Shown here piece by piece: positions 13,916 to 21,635 of a DNA stretch of 32,099 bases; position 1 is the first letter of the stretch; each line of letters starts with the position of its first letter. The DNA lies in contig DATABS010000091.1 of assembly GCA_036259475.1 (NCBI GenBank), positions 1 through 32,099 on the forward strand, given 5' to 3'. A program made the position numbers and the translations under genes. The DNA is from ZC4RG17 sp036259475 (GTDB lineage: Bacteria > Actinomycetota > Acidimicrobiia > Spongiisociales > ZC4RG35). The notes below the pieces were generated by a model. The model saw only the letters and a program-made list of their open reading frames with translations. It searched no databases and was not told the DNA's origin.

Positions 13916-16146
13916 CCACCGAAACCGGCAGACGGAGCACGGTTCGAGACGGGATCGGCGAGTCGACCATCCGGCCCGACGGCATCCCCAAGCTGACCGG
14001 CTCCTTCGAATACGCCCAGGACCTCCACGCCGAAGGAATGCTGTGGGGCACGACCGTGCGGAGTCCCCACCCGCGGGCGAGGATCGTATCGATTGACATC
14101 GCCCCGGCACTGGCCATCGGAGGAGTGCAGGCCGTGCTCACCCAGGACGACGTTCCGGGCCGAGCCATGTTCGGCCTGGAACACCCCGACCAGCCGGTGC
14201 TGGCTCAGGACGAAGTCCGCTACTGGGGAGAACCGGTGGCGGTCGTGGCCGCCGAGGACGAGGATACGGCCCGCCGAGCGGCAGCAGCCGTGGTCGTCGA
14301 ATACGAGGAGCTGGAACCCCTCGTCGACCCCGAGGAGGCCGACCGGCGAGGCGAGGTCTTCCGTCGTCTCCGAATCCGCCGGGGCGACCAGGATTCCGCC
14401 GGCCCGGTCGTGGTCGAGGGCTACTACGAGGTCGGAATGCAGGACCAGGCACCGCTCGGAACCGAGGCGGGCCTTGCCGTGCCGGACGGGCACGGGGGCG
14501 TCGACTTGTATGCCACCAGCCAGTACGTCCACGCCGACCACGAACAGGTGGTGGCCAGCCTCGGGCTCCGCCCCGATCAGGTGCGATCACACCCGGTGGG
14601 GATCGGCGGTGCCTTCGGGGCTCGCGAGGACCTCAACCTCCACATCCATCTGTGCATGCTCGCCCTTCACACCGGTCGACCGGTGAAGATGGTCTACCAC
14701 CGCGACGAGTCCTTCACGGGACACGTCCACCGCCATCCTGCCCGCATGTGGTACCGCCACGAAGCGGACACGGATGGACGTCTCGTCCGGGTGGAGGCCC
14801 GGCTGCTTCTCGACGGGGGGGCGTACGCCTCCACCACGGCGGCCGTTCTGGCCAATGCCTCCTATTTCGCCGTCGGACCCTACCGCTGCGATTCGGTGGC
14901 GGTCGACGGTGCCGGGACCCGCACCAACAATCCGCCCTGCGGGGCGATGCGGGGTTTCGGTGCCGTGCAAGTGTGCTTTGCCCACGAGAGCCAGATGGAC
15001 CGGCTGGCGGCCGCCGTTGGCCTCGATCCCTTGGAGCTTCGGCGGCGAAACGCCCTGGCGACCGGTGACCGCATGTCGACTACCGGCCAGCTCATCGAGA
15101 CCCCTCTCCCGGTGACCGAGGTCATCGACTCGCTCTCGGCCATGCCTCTCTTCGCCGCCGAGCCGGGTGACGACCCGATGGCGCTGCCCGGAGGGAGCGG
15201 GCTGACCACGGAGGCGGTCCACGTCAGGCGCGGGATCGGTTATGCCCTGGGTCTCAAGAACCTCGGCTTCTCCGAGGGATACGACGACTACGCCCAGGCC
15301 CGGGTGCGTCTCACGGCCGACGGGGTGGTGATCGAGACGGCCGCCATCGAGGTGGGACAGGGTTTGGTCAATGTCCTGGCGCAGATCGCCCGAACGGTCC
15401 TCGGTGTTTCCAGGGCTGAGGTACGTCACGTCGACACATCGCAGATCGATTCGGCCGGATCCACGTCGGCGTCGCGCCAGACCCAGCTCTCGGGCGGCGC
15501 CACCCATCAGGCCGCGGTCCGCCTGCGTGAGAGGATTCTCGTCGGCCATGGCGGCGATCATCTGGACGATGCCGGGGTCTGGAGCGGTGACACCCTGGTA
15601 ACCCCGATGTCGCAGCTGGTCACCGAGTCATGGGAGGAGACGGCGACGTTCCGGCATCCTCCGACCGAAAAGCCGGATGCCGACGGCCAGGGCACCATGC
15701 ATGCCGACTTCGCCGTCGCCGGACACCGGGCCGTAGTCGATGTCGATCCAGATCTCGGCCTCGTCCGGGTGGTCAGGATCGATACCGCCCAGGACGTCGG
15801 TCGGGCGCTCAACCCTGAGTCGATCCGCGGTCAGATCGAAGGAGGGATCATGCAGGGCGTCGGGCTGGCGGTCATGGAGGAGTTGGTGCTCGACCAGGGC
15901 CGCATCCGCAACGCCACCTTCACCGACTACCTGCTGCCCACCATCCTCGACGCCCCCGACGTCGAGGCCCTTCTCATCGAACAGGACGGGTCATGGGGCC
16001 CCTTCGGGGCCAAGGGCGTGGGGGAGCCTCCGACGATCTCGTCCACTCCGGCGGTGGCCTCCGCCATCCGGGCCGCCACCGGCAAGGAACTCAACCGGGT
16101 TCCCGTCCGACCCCAAGACATCGCCCTGTCGGGGGATGCGGTGTGA
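13912..16146 (+). CDS. xdhA: Xanthine dehydrogenase molybdenum-binding subunit
   Basis: This 744-residue catalytic subunit oxidises hypoxanthine and xanthine to urate at a molybdopterin centre. It matches the PucD-type bacterial branch: GGAFGARED (about 232-240), LHTGRPVKMVYHRDESFTGH, CGAMRGFGAVQVCFAHESQM and the C-terminal FGAKGVGEPPTISSTP. The catalytic glutamate of GVGE is E705. A glutamine at about 177, in MQDQAPLGTEAG, corresponds to the Gln that hydrogen-bonds the Mo oxo group. ATG 13912 overlaps the previous stop (ATGA). Reading further upstream would only run through the 2Fe-2S gene in another frame. The stop overlaps the GTG of adenine deaminase. Maturation needs a cofactor-insertion factor of the XdhC type, which is not in the window. 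Confidence 0.95.
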   Translation: MTTETGRRSTVRDGIGESTIRPDGIPKLTGSFEYAQDLHAEGMLWGTTVRSPHPRARIVSIDIAPALAIGGVQAVLTQDDVPGRAMFGLEHPDQPVLAQDEVRYWGEPVAVVAAEDEDTARRAAAAVVVEYEELEPLVDPEEADRRGEVFRRLRIRRGDQDSAGPVVVEGYYEVGMQDQAPLGTEAGLAVPDGHGGVDLYATSQYVHADHEQVVASLGLRPDQVRSHPVGIGGAFGAREDLNLHIHLCMLALHTGRPVKMVYHRDESFTGHVHRHPARMWYRHEADTDGRLVRVEARLLLDGGAYASTTAAVLANASYFAVGPYRCDSVAVDGAGTRTNNPPCGAMRGFGAVQVCFAHESQMDRLAAAVGLDPLELRRRNALATGDRMSTTGQLIETPLPVTEVIDSLSAMPLFAAEPGDDPMALPGGSGLTTEAVHVRRGIGYALGLKNLGFSEGYDDYAQARVRLTADGVVIETAAIEVGQGLVNVLAQIARTVLGVSRAEVRHVDTSQIDSAGSTSASRQTQLSGGATHQAAVRLRERILVGHGGDHLDDAGVWSGDTLVTPMSQLVTESWEETATFRHPPTEKPDADGQGTMHADFAVAGHRAVVDVDPDLGLVRVVRIDTAQDVGRALNPESIRGQIEGGIMQGVGLAVMEELVLDQGRIRNATFTDYLLPTILDAPDVEALLIEQDGSWGPFGAKGVGEPPTISSTPAVASAIRAATGKELNRVPVRPQDIALSGDAV

Positions 16147-17153
16147 CGACGAGGGAAACGGTGCGTTCGTTGCCCAAGGCGGAGCTGCACCTCCACATCG
16201 AGGGCACCCTCGAGCCGGAACTGCTCTTTTCTCTCGCCCGGCGCAACGAAGTGCTCCTCCCGTTCGCCAGCATCGATGCCGTCCGGGCCGCCTACCGCTT
16301 CACCGACCTGCAGTCGTTCCTCGACATCTACTACCAGGGGATGGCGGTGCTCCAGACCAGAGACGACTTCGCCGAACTCATGGCTGCCTACCTGGAGCGA
16401 GCCGTCGCCGATGGTGTGGTCCACGCCGAGATCTTCTTCGATCCTCAGGGTCACCTCCACCGGGGCGTCGGCTTTGCCACCTTCATGGCTGGCTTCCGGG
16501 ACGCCATGGCGGATGCCCGTCGTGTCCATGGCATCACCTCCGATCTGATCCTGTGCTTCTTGCGCCATCTGCCGGCAGACGACGCCGTCGCCACCATCTC
16601 GGAGGCGGAGGCCCATCTCGAAGGCGTCGTGGCTGTCGGCCTGGATTCGAGCGAGGTCGGGCATCCGCCGGAACAGTTCGAGGAGGCGTATCGGCGAGCA
16701 CGTGCGCTCGGCCTGCGGGCGGTGGCCCACGCCGGGGAGGAGGGGCCGCCCTCCTATATCGCCGGGGCCCTCGACGTGCTCGGCGTCGAACGGATCGACC
16801 ATGGGGTGAGGTGTCTGGAAGACTCCGACCTCGTCGGCCGTTTGCGGCGTGACCGGGTTCCGCTGACTGTCTGTCCCCTCTCCAACGTCGCCCTCCAGGT
16901 AGTCGACCGTCTCGAGGATCATCCGCTGCCCCGGATGGTCGACGAGGGTCTGATGGTGACCATCAACTCTGATGACCCCGCATACTTCGGTGGATACGTC
17001 GGCGACAACTACTGCGGCGTGGCGGACGCGTTCGGGTGGGACACGGATATCATGGCTCGATTCGCTGCTGACTCCATTCGGGCCTCGTTCCTCGACGACG
17101 ACGCCAAGACGCGCCTCCTGGAGAGGTTGGCGCCCATCGATCGGGCACCTTAG
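16143..17153 (+). CDS. Adenine deaminase (adenosine deaminase superfamily)
   Basis: This 336-residue zinc hydrolase most likely converts adenine to hypoxanthine, the substrate of the co-encoded xanthine dehydrogenase. Zinc and catalytic residues are H16 and H18 (ELHLHIEG), H196 and E199 (AHAGEEGP), H220 (RIDHGVR) and D277/D278 (INSDDPAYFGGY). The motifs EIFFDPQGHLHRGV, LDSSEVGHPP and SDDPAYFGGY mark the adenine deaminase branch (Aah1/Ade type) rather than true adenosine deaminase. A residual adenosine activity cannot be excluded. GTG 16143 overlaps the molybdenum subunit stop (GTGA), making this the fourth coupled gene of the operon. A stable hairpin follows at 17173-17195. The coupling of this gene to xanthine dehydrogenase is itself functional evidence for adenine or hypoxanthine use. 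Confidence 0.9.
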   Translation: MTTRETVRSLPKAELHLHIEGTLEPELLFSLARRNEVLLPFASIDAVRAAYRFTDLQSFLDIYYQGMAVLQTRDDFAELMAAYLERAVADGVVHAEIFFDPQGHLHRGVGFATFMAGFRDAMADARRVHGITSDLILCFLRHLPADDAVATISEAEAHLEGVVAVGLDSSEVGHPPEQFEEAYRRARALGLRAVAHAGEEGPPSYIAGALDVLGVERIDHGVRCLEDSDLVGRLRRDRVPLTVCPLSNVALQVVDRLEDHPLPRMVDEGLMVTINSDDPAYFGGYVGDNYCGVADAFGWDTDIMARFAADSIRASFLDDDAKTRLLERLAPIDRAP

Positions 17154-17172
17154 AGAGCAAAGGTTGATACGG

Positions 17173-17195
17173 GGCGGCCTATCGATCAGGCCGCC
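17173..17195. terminator. Hairpin between convergent adenine deaminase and winged-helix genes
   Basis: GGCGGCC (17173-17179) and GGCCGCC (17189-17195) form a perfect 7-bp stem with a 9-nt loop, TATCGATCA. It lies 20 nt after the adenine deaminase stop and overlaps the stop codon of the opposing gene (17186-17188, inside the loop). There is no T-tract. It is probably a bidirectional terminator. Confidence 0.6.
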
Positions 17196-18241
17196 GGCCA
17201 GCGGACTGATGGCACCTCCGCCACTCCGGGTAACGGCAGGGATGCCGCCTCCGATTCGACCGCCTCACGTTCCGACGGCGTCAGCGGTCGCCACGGCTCT
17301 ACGGTCAGGTCGGATCGGGAGCGGCGCCATGTTCCTACGACGTCTCCGCCGACCAACACGGCTCCCGGCCACACCCGCGAGGGCCACAGGGCCGCCCGGT
17401 GCTCGGCATCCGGTACCAGGAGCTCCCGAAAGACGCCGTGGAGCAGACAGAACGTGTCGCCGGAAGGCAGTAGCCGAGCGGGAGCGGGCGCATCGTCGTC
17501 GTCGGCCCGGATCACCGGCTCGTCCGAGGCGAGGAGGAACGCGTCGCCGTGTGGCGTGCTCACCGTCAGCAATGAGGACGCGAGCGCGTCGAAGGTGGCG
17601 GCTGCTCGGGGTGGCTTGATGCCGGCCCAGCTCCCGAACCCCGTCGGCGTGCCCGGTCCCAGGAAGTGCAGGTACCTGCGGGCGAGCTCGAGGCGGGCGT
17701 CGTCGGGGTCGACGTCAGGAGGCGGCACGGTCCATACGAGTGGCTGGCGGGCGCCGTCCCAGCGAATGAGGATCGTGCCGGTCATCGCTCCGTAGCGGAG
17801 CTCGTTCGGGTGGATCCCGAGACCGGATGCCGCCTCCCGGGCGTCGAGGCGCCTGTCTTCGAGCAACTCGTGCAGCCGGTCGGCGATGTCCTGCGACCGC
17901 CTCCGGAGCTGGCCCGATTCGGGCAACCGGGCGACGGTGAAAAGCGCATGGTCGTCGGCGGGAACTACGTAAGCGGCGAACCTGAGCCCCCACACCTGGA
18001 CGAGCGCCGCGTCCTCCCACGCGTCGGGGCCGATCCCTTGGACGCGGGCGTGGAGAGAGTGCAGGGCCGATCGTGGGACGCTGTCCTGCAGGCCGGCCCA
18101 CGCCGCCCGCCGCAAGCCGTCGGGTCCGGGCGGGAGTCGCTCGTCCAAACCCTGGGTCCGGCGCCGAAAAGTCACGATGGCCTGGCGTGACAGATCCAGG
18201 CGCTTGCCGCCACGCAGATCGTTAGGGTTCACGAGGTCCAC
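17186..18241 (-). CDS. Winged-helix DNA-binding protein of the AlkZ/YcaQ (HTH_42) type
   Basis: A 351-residue protein matching the winged-helix family that includes the interstrand-crosslink glycosylases AlkZ and YcaQ. It opens with LSRQAIVTFRRRTQGLDERL, followed by SALHSLHARVQGIGPDAWEDA and a VWGLRFAAYVVPADDHALFT segment (first winged helix with the QxQ-like HARVQG region). It ends with VLVGGDVVGTWRRSRSDL, the beta-rich finish seen in these proteins. Glycosylase activity is plausible but not shown, since many homologues are uncharacterised. The start is uncertain: GTG 18241 or GTG 18232, neither with a good ribosome binding site. It follows purM on the same strand after 83 nt, and it is convergent with adenine deaminase. 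It is not an obvious transcriptional regulator of the purine genes. Confidence 0.75.
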   Translation of the reverse strand: MDLVNPNDLRGGKRLDLSRQAIVTFRRRTQGLDERLPPGPDGLRRAAWAGLQDSVPRSALHSLHARVQGIGPDAWEDAALVQVWGLRFAAYVVPADDHALFTVARLPESGQLRRRSQDIADRLHELLEDRRLDAREAASGLGIHPNELRYGAMTGTILIRWDGARQPLVWTVPPPDVDPDDARLELARRYLHFLGPGTPTGFGSWAGIKPPRAAATFDALASSLLTVSTPHGDAFLLASDEPVIRADDDDAPAPARLLPSGDTFCLLHGVFRELLVPDAEHRAALWPSRVWPGAVLVGGDVVGTWRRSRSDLTVEPWRPLTPSEREAVESEAASLPLPGVAEVPSVRWPAA

Positions 18242-18324
18242 TCGCGAGGTCGAGGGGCGTCGAGGGCATCAGAATCGATTGCCGAGCGTAGCCTCCGGCG
18301 GATCGCCGTTTCTAGTCGAGGCTC

Positions 18325-19311
18325 TCAGTCCCGTGCGCGGATGGTTCCGATCACCCGAGGGTCGTGAACAGAGACCGCCGCCAGGACGGAGTCGGTGTGG
18401 TCGGGGTCGACAACCAGGCAGAAACCGATGCCGAGGTTGAACGTGCGGCGCATCTCTTCGACCGCGACGCCACCCCGACGCTGCGCCTGGGTGAACACGT
18501 TGGGCCAATCCCACGACCAGTGGTCGATCACGGCCTCCAGGTCTGCGGGAATCGAGCGGGAAAGGTTCGCCTCCAGGCCGCCGCCGGTCACATGGGCCCC
18601 AGCATGGACCCCGCCGGTCGCCACGGCGTCCAGAACGGCGGGGGCGTAGATCACCGACGCCCGCAACAGGACCTCGCCGATCGAGGCGTTTTCCTCCGGA
18701 AAAGGGTCGGCCAGATCGGCGTCGGCGAACAAACGCCGGACGAGCGAGAAGCCGTTGGAGCGAAGATTGGGGCTGTGCAGGCCCACGACGACGTCGCCGA
18801 TCCGGACCCTTCCCTGGCCGAGCTCATCGCCCTCCTCCACCACCCCCAAGGCGGTCCCGGCGAGGTCGACGGCGTCGGGTTCCATCACCCCGGGATGCTC
18901 GGCTGTCTCGCCCCCCACCAGGGCACATCCTGCCTCCTGACAGGCGGCAGCCACGGAAGCGACGATGGCAGCGTCCCGGTCACCGTCGCTGGACCCGACG
19001 GCAAGATAGTCGACGAAGGCGAGAGGCCGGGCGCCCCCCACTACGAGATCGTCGACCGACATCGCCACCAGGTCGAAGCCCACTCCGTCCCATCGGCCGG
19101 TGCGGCGTGCCAGTTCCAGCTTGGTGCCCACCCCATCGGTGCACATCATCAAGATCGGGGAGCGATAGCCAGGCGGCAGCCGCACCCCGGCGGCGAAGCC
19201 GCCGAAGCCGCCTACGACGGCGTCGGCCCAGGTGGCGGTGACTGTCTCCCGAATTCGGTCGACATGGGCTTCGGCGGCGTCGAGGTCCACCCCGGCCGAC
19301 CGGTAGTCCAT
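18325..19311 (-). CDS. purM: Phosphoribosylformylglycinamidine cyclo-ligase (AIR synthase)
   Basis: This 328-residue enzyme closes the imidazole ring of FGAM with ATP to form AIR, the fifth step of de novo purine synthesis. Typical motifs are MDYRSAGVDLDAAE at the start, MMCTDGVGTKLELA, FDLVAMSVDDLVVGGARPLAFVDY cut into its parts (AMSVDD, GARPLAF, DYLA), GGETAEHPG, GLHSPNLRSNGFSLVR and the glycine-rich HVTGGGLEANL. The length is slightly under the usual 340-350. ATG 19311 starts 2 nt after the purF stop, so the two are certainly cotranscribed. PurF and PurM acting as adjacent genes is the normal bacterial order. Confidence 0.96.
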   Translation of the reverse strand: MDYRSAGVDLDAAEAHVDRIRETVTATWADAVVGGFGGFAAGVRLPPGYRSPILMMCTDGVGTKLELARRTGRWDGVGFDLVAMSVDDLVVGGARPLAFVDYLAVGSSDGDRDAAIVASVAAACQEAGCALVGGETAEHPGVMEPDAVDLAGTALGVVEEGDELGQGRVRIGDVVVGLHSPNLRSNGFSLVRRLFADADLADPFPEENASIGEVLLRASVIYAPAVLDAVATGGVHAGAHVTGGGLEANLSRSIPADLEAVIDHWSWDWPNVFTQAQRRGGVAVEEMRRTFNLGIGFCLVVDPDHTDSVLAAVSVHDPRVIGTIRARD

Positions 19312-19313
19312 AC

Positions 19314-20768
19314 TCAGCGGGTTCCCTCGAGGGCGAACTTCAGGTCTTCCTCGGGGACCGCGGTCGGATAATCACCGGACAGGCAGGCGGTGCAGAACCC
19401 GTCGGCGCCGGTGGCGGCGAGCAGTCCCGGCAACGACAGATAGCCGAGCGAGTCGGCCCCGAGATGGGAGCGAATCTCGTCCACCTCCATCCGGGCGGCG
19501 ATCAGCGTCGAGCGGTCCGACGTGTCCATTCCGTAGAAGCATGGCCACCGATAGGGCGGCGACGACACCCGGAGGTGTACCTCGGCGGCGCCGGCGGCGC
19601 GCACCATGGCGACGAGTTTGCGGGTGGTGGATCCGCGCACGATCGAGTCGTCGACCAGGATCACGCGCTTGCCGTCCAGCGTCTCGGGGATCGGGTTGAG
19701 CTTCAGGCGGATGCCGCGGTCGCGCATCAGCTGGCTGGGCTCGATGAACGTACGGCCGACATAGCGATTCTTGACCAGGCCGTCGGCGTAGGGTATCCCG
19801 CTGCGCGAGCTGAAACCCTGAGCAGCCGGGATCCCCGACTCGGGGACGGGGACGACGACGTCACCATCGACCGGGTGCTCTTCAGCGAGAGTCGCTCCCA
19901 TCCGACGGCGGGCGGCGTGGACCGTCTGGCCGTGGAGTCGGCTGTCGGGACGGGCGAAGTAGACATACTCGAAGATGCAGAGTCGGGGCTCGCTCGCCCC
20001 GAAGGGCCTCAACGAACGCACGCCGTGAGCATCGATCACGACCATCTCTCCGGCCTCGACGTCGCGCCGAAAAGTGGCGCCGACGAGGTCGAGGGCCGCC
20101 GTCTCCGAGGCGAGAACCCATCCACCGCCGGGTAGCTCCCCGAGGCACAGCGGCCGGAACCCGTGGGGATCCCGCACGCCGATCACCCGTCCCTGGTCCA
20201 TCACGACGAGAGAGAACGCCCCCTCGAAGCCAGGGAGCACCTCAGTCATCGCCTTCTCGAGGCCGCGGGCATCGGAGCGCTCGTCGTCGACGCGGCGGGC
20301 GATGGCTTCGACCATGAGAGCGGAGTCGCTGGTCTCGCCGGTCTTGCCGAGTCGCTCAGCCAGCGCCCGCGTGTTGGTCAGGTTGCCATTGTGGGCGAGG
20401 GCGACCGAGGTGTTTCCGACCTGGCGGTGGATCGGCTGGGCGTTGGCCCAATGCGACGACCCGGACGTCGAGTAACGGGTGTGGCCGATGCCGACGTGCC
20501 CATCGAGTCCCGCCAGGTTCGCCTCGTCGAAGACCTGTGCCACCAAGCCCATGTCTTTGAAGATGGTGACGGTCTTGCCGTCGGAGGTGGCGATACCCGC
20601 CGACTCCTGCCCGCGGTGCTGAAGGGCGAACAGACCGAAATAGATGAGCGGGGACACCCGCTGGGACGGGGCGTAGACGCCGAAGACGCCGCAGGCCTCA
20701 CCGGGTGCCGTGTCGGTCACGCCGTCATGGTAGGCGAGCGAATCGGCCACCTTGTTGCGCTCAAGCAC
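19314..20768 (-). CDS. purF: Amidophosphoribosyltransferase, 4Fe-4S type
   Basis: This enzyme makes phosphoribosylamine from PRPP and glutamine, the first committed purine step. GTG 20768 has GGGGGAG 8 nt upstream and gives 484 residues with a 25-residue propeptide before the catalytic C26 of ACGVFGVY. GTGs at 20750 and 20720 are alternatives. The N-terminal glutaminase shows LQHRGQESAG, GHTRYSTSG and AHNGNLTN. The PRTase site is VILVDDSIVRGSTT. Cysteines in CIFEYVYFARPDS, RWPCFYGMD and FCTACLSGDYP match the four ligands of the Bacillus-type 4Fe-4S cluster, so this is the oxygen-sensitive, propeptide-processed form. It lies 41 nt after the enoyl-CoA hydratase stop and 2 nt before purM. Confidence 0.95.
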   Translation of the reverse strand: MLERNKVADSLAYHDGVTDTAPGEACGVFGVYAPSQRVSPLIYFGLFALQHRGQESAGIATSDGKTVTIFKDMGLVAQVFDEANLAGLDGHVGIGHTRYSTSGSSHWANAQPIHRQVGNTSVALAHNGNLTNTRALAERLGKTGETSDSALMVEAIARRVDDERSDARGLEKAMTEVLPGFEGAFSLVVMDQGRVIGVRDPHGFRPLCLGELPGGGWVLASETAALDLVGATFRRDVEAGEMVVIDAHGVRSLRPFGASEPRLCIFEYVYFARPDSRLHGQTVHAARRRMGATLAEEHPVDGDVVVPVPESGIPAAQGFSSRSGIPYADGLVKNRYVGRTFIEPSQLMRDRGIRLKLNPIPETLDGKRVILVDDSIVRGSTTRKLVAMVRAAGAAEVHLRVSSPPYRWPCFYGMDTSDRSTLIAARMEVDEIRSHLGADSLGYLSLPGLLAATGADGFCTACLSGDYPTAVPEEDLKFALEGTR

Positions 20769-20809
20769 AGGTGAAGCTCCCCCGGGCGACGATGCCGCAA
20801 TGCGAGCGG

Positions 20810-21607
20810 CTACCCCGAGAAGTCGGGCGGTCGCTTCTCCTTCACCGCCGCCAGGCCCTCGGGGGCATCCCCGCCGAGGAAGCCGAGGAACTCGTAGGCG
20901 ACCGAGGCGTCGAACGCCGGGTAGGCCGCCCGCAGCCAGTGGTTGAGTGTGTGCTTGGTCCATGACAGGGCCTCGGCCGACCCGGAGGCGAGCCGGCCCG
21001 CCACCGAACGAGACTCGTCCAGCAGGTCGGCGTCATCGACCACCCGGGCCACGAGGCCCAGGCGTTCGGCCTCTATTCCGTCGATCGGCTGGTTGGTGAG
21101 CAAGTGATACTTCGCCTTGGCCATGCCGACGAGCAAAGGCCAGATGACGACGGCATGGTCGCCGGCCGCCACCCCGAGCGTCGTGTGGCCGTCGAGGATC
21201 CGCGCCGAGCGCCCGGCGATCGGGATGTCGGCCAGGAGAGCGGCGGCGAGACCGGCGCCCACCGCGGGACCGTTGATAGCGGCCACGATGGGCTTCGAAC
21301 ACTCGATGACGTTCCACACCAGATCTCGGGCCTCGCGGAGGGCACGGCGGTGGACTGAGGGTTCGTCGATCATGGCCTCGATCAACGAGAAATCTCCGCC
21401 GGCGGAGAAGGCGCGACCCTCGGCGCGCAGCAGGACGACTCGGGTGGATGGGTCGGCGTCGAGATCGTTCCAGACGTAAGCCAATTCGCGGTGGCCGTCG
21501 GCGTCCACAGAGTTGAGACGCTCGGCGTTGTCGAGTACCACCTCGGTGACGCCTGAGTCGCTCTGCTCGATCCGGAGGTGGCGGTAGGCCTCGGCGTTCA
21601 AAGTCAC
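20810..21607 (-). CDS. Enoyl-CoA hydratase/isomerase family protein
   Basis: A 265-residue crotonase-fold protein. The oxyanion-hole segments are RAFSAGGDFSLIEAM (about 65-79) and INGPAVGAGLAAALLADI (about 109-126). The helix-rich end, EALSWTKHTLNHWL, is normal for the superfamily. The catalytic glutamates of classical hydratases are not clearly in place: the segment after the second oxyanion loop reads GHTTLGVAAGDHAVVIWPLLVG. The reaction therefore cannot be assigned. The final KEKRPPDFSG is the usual substrate-facing tail. It starts with GTG 21607, 28 nt after the MFS stop; a TACCCT box 6 nt before the GTG hints at a separate leaderless promoter. Its place directly ahead of purF is not explained by any known purine step. 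Confidence 0.85.
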   Translation of the reverse strand: MTLNAEAYRHLRIEQSDSGVTEVVLDNAERLNSVDADGHRELAYVWNDLDADPSTRVVLLRAEGRAFSAGGDFSLIEAMIDEPSVHRRALREARDLVWNVIECSKPIVAAINGPAVGAGLAAALLADIPIAGRSARILDGHTTLGVAAGDHAVVIWPLLVGMAKAKYHLLTNQPIDGIEAERLGLVARVVDDADLLDESRSVAGRLASGSAEALSWTKHTLNHWLRAAYPAFDASVAYEFLGFLGGDAPEGLAAVKEKRPPDFSG

Positions 21608-21635
21608 CCCCGGAGGGTAACGCTCCCGGCCTGGC

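Noticed and set aside
14587..15561. A 324-codon minus-strand frame opposite the xanthine dehydrogenase molybdenum subunit
   Set aside because: Antisense shadow with low-complexity composition and no start signal.
15927..16922. A 331-codon minus-strand frame opposite the molybdenum subunit and adenine deaminase
   Set aside because: It is antisense to two genes with intact catalytic motifs, and its translation resembles no protein family.
18364..19371. A 335-codon plus-strand frame opposite purM
   Set aside because: Antisense shadow; purM on the minus strand has all its motifs.
20769..20963. N-terminal extension of purF up to 20963
   Set aside because: It overlaps the end of the enoyl-CoA hydratase gene and is Gly/Arg-rich; GTG 20768 has the better ribosome binding site and a reasonable propeptide length.
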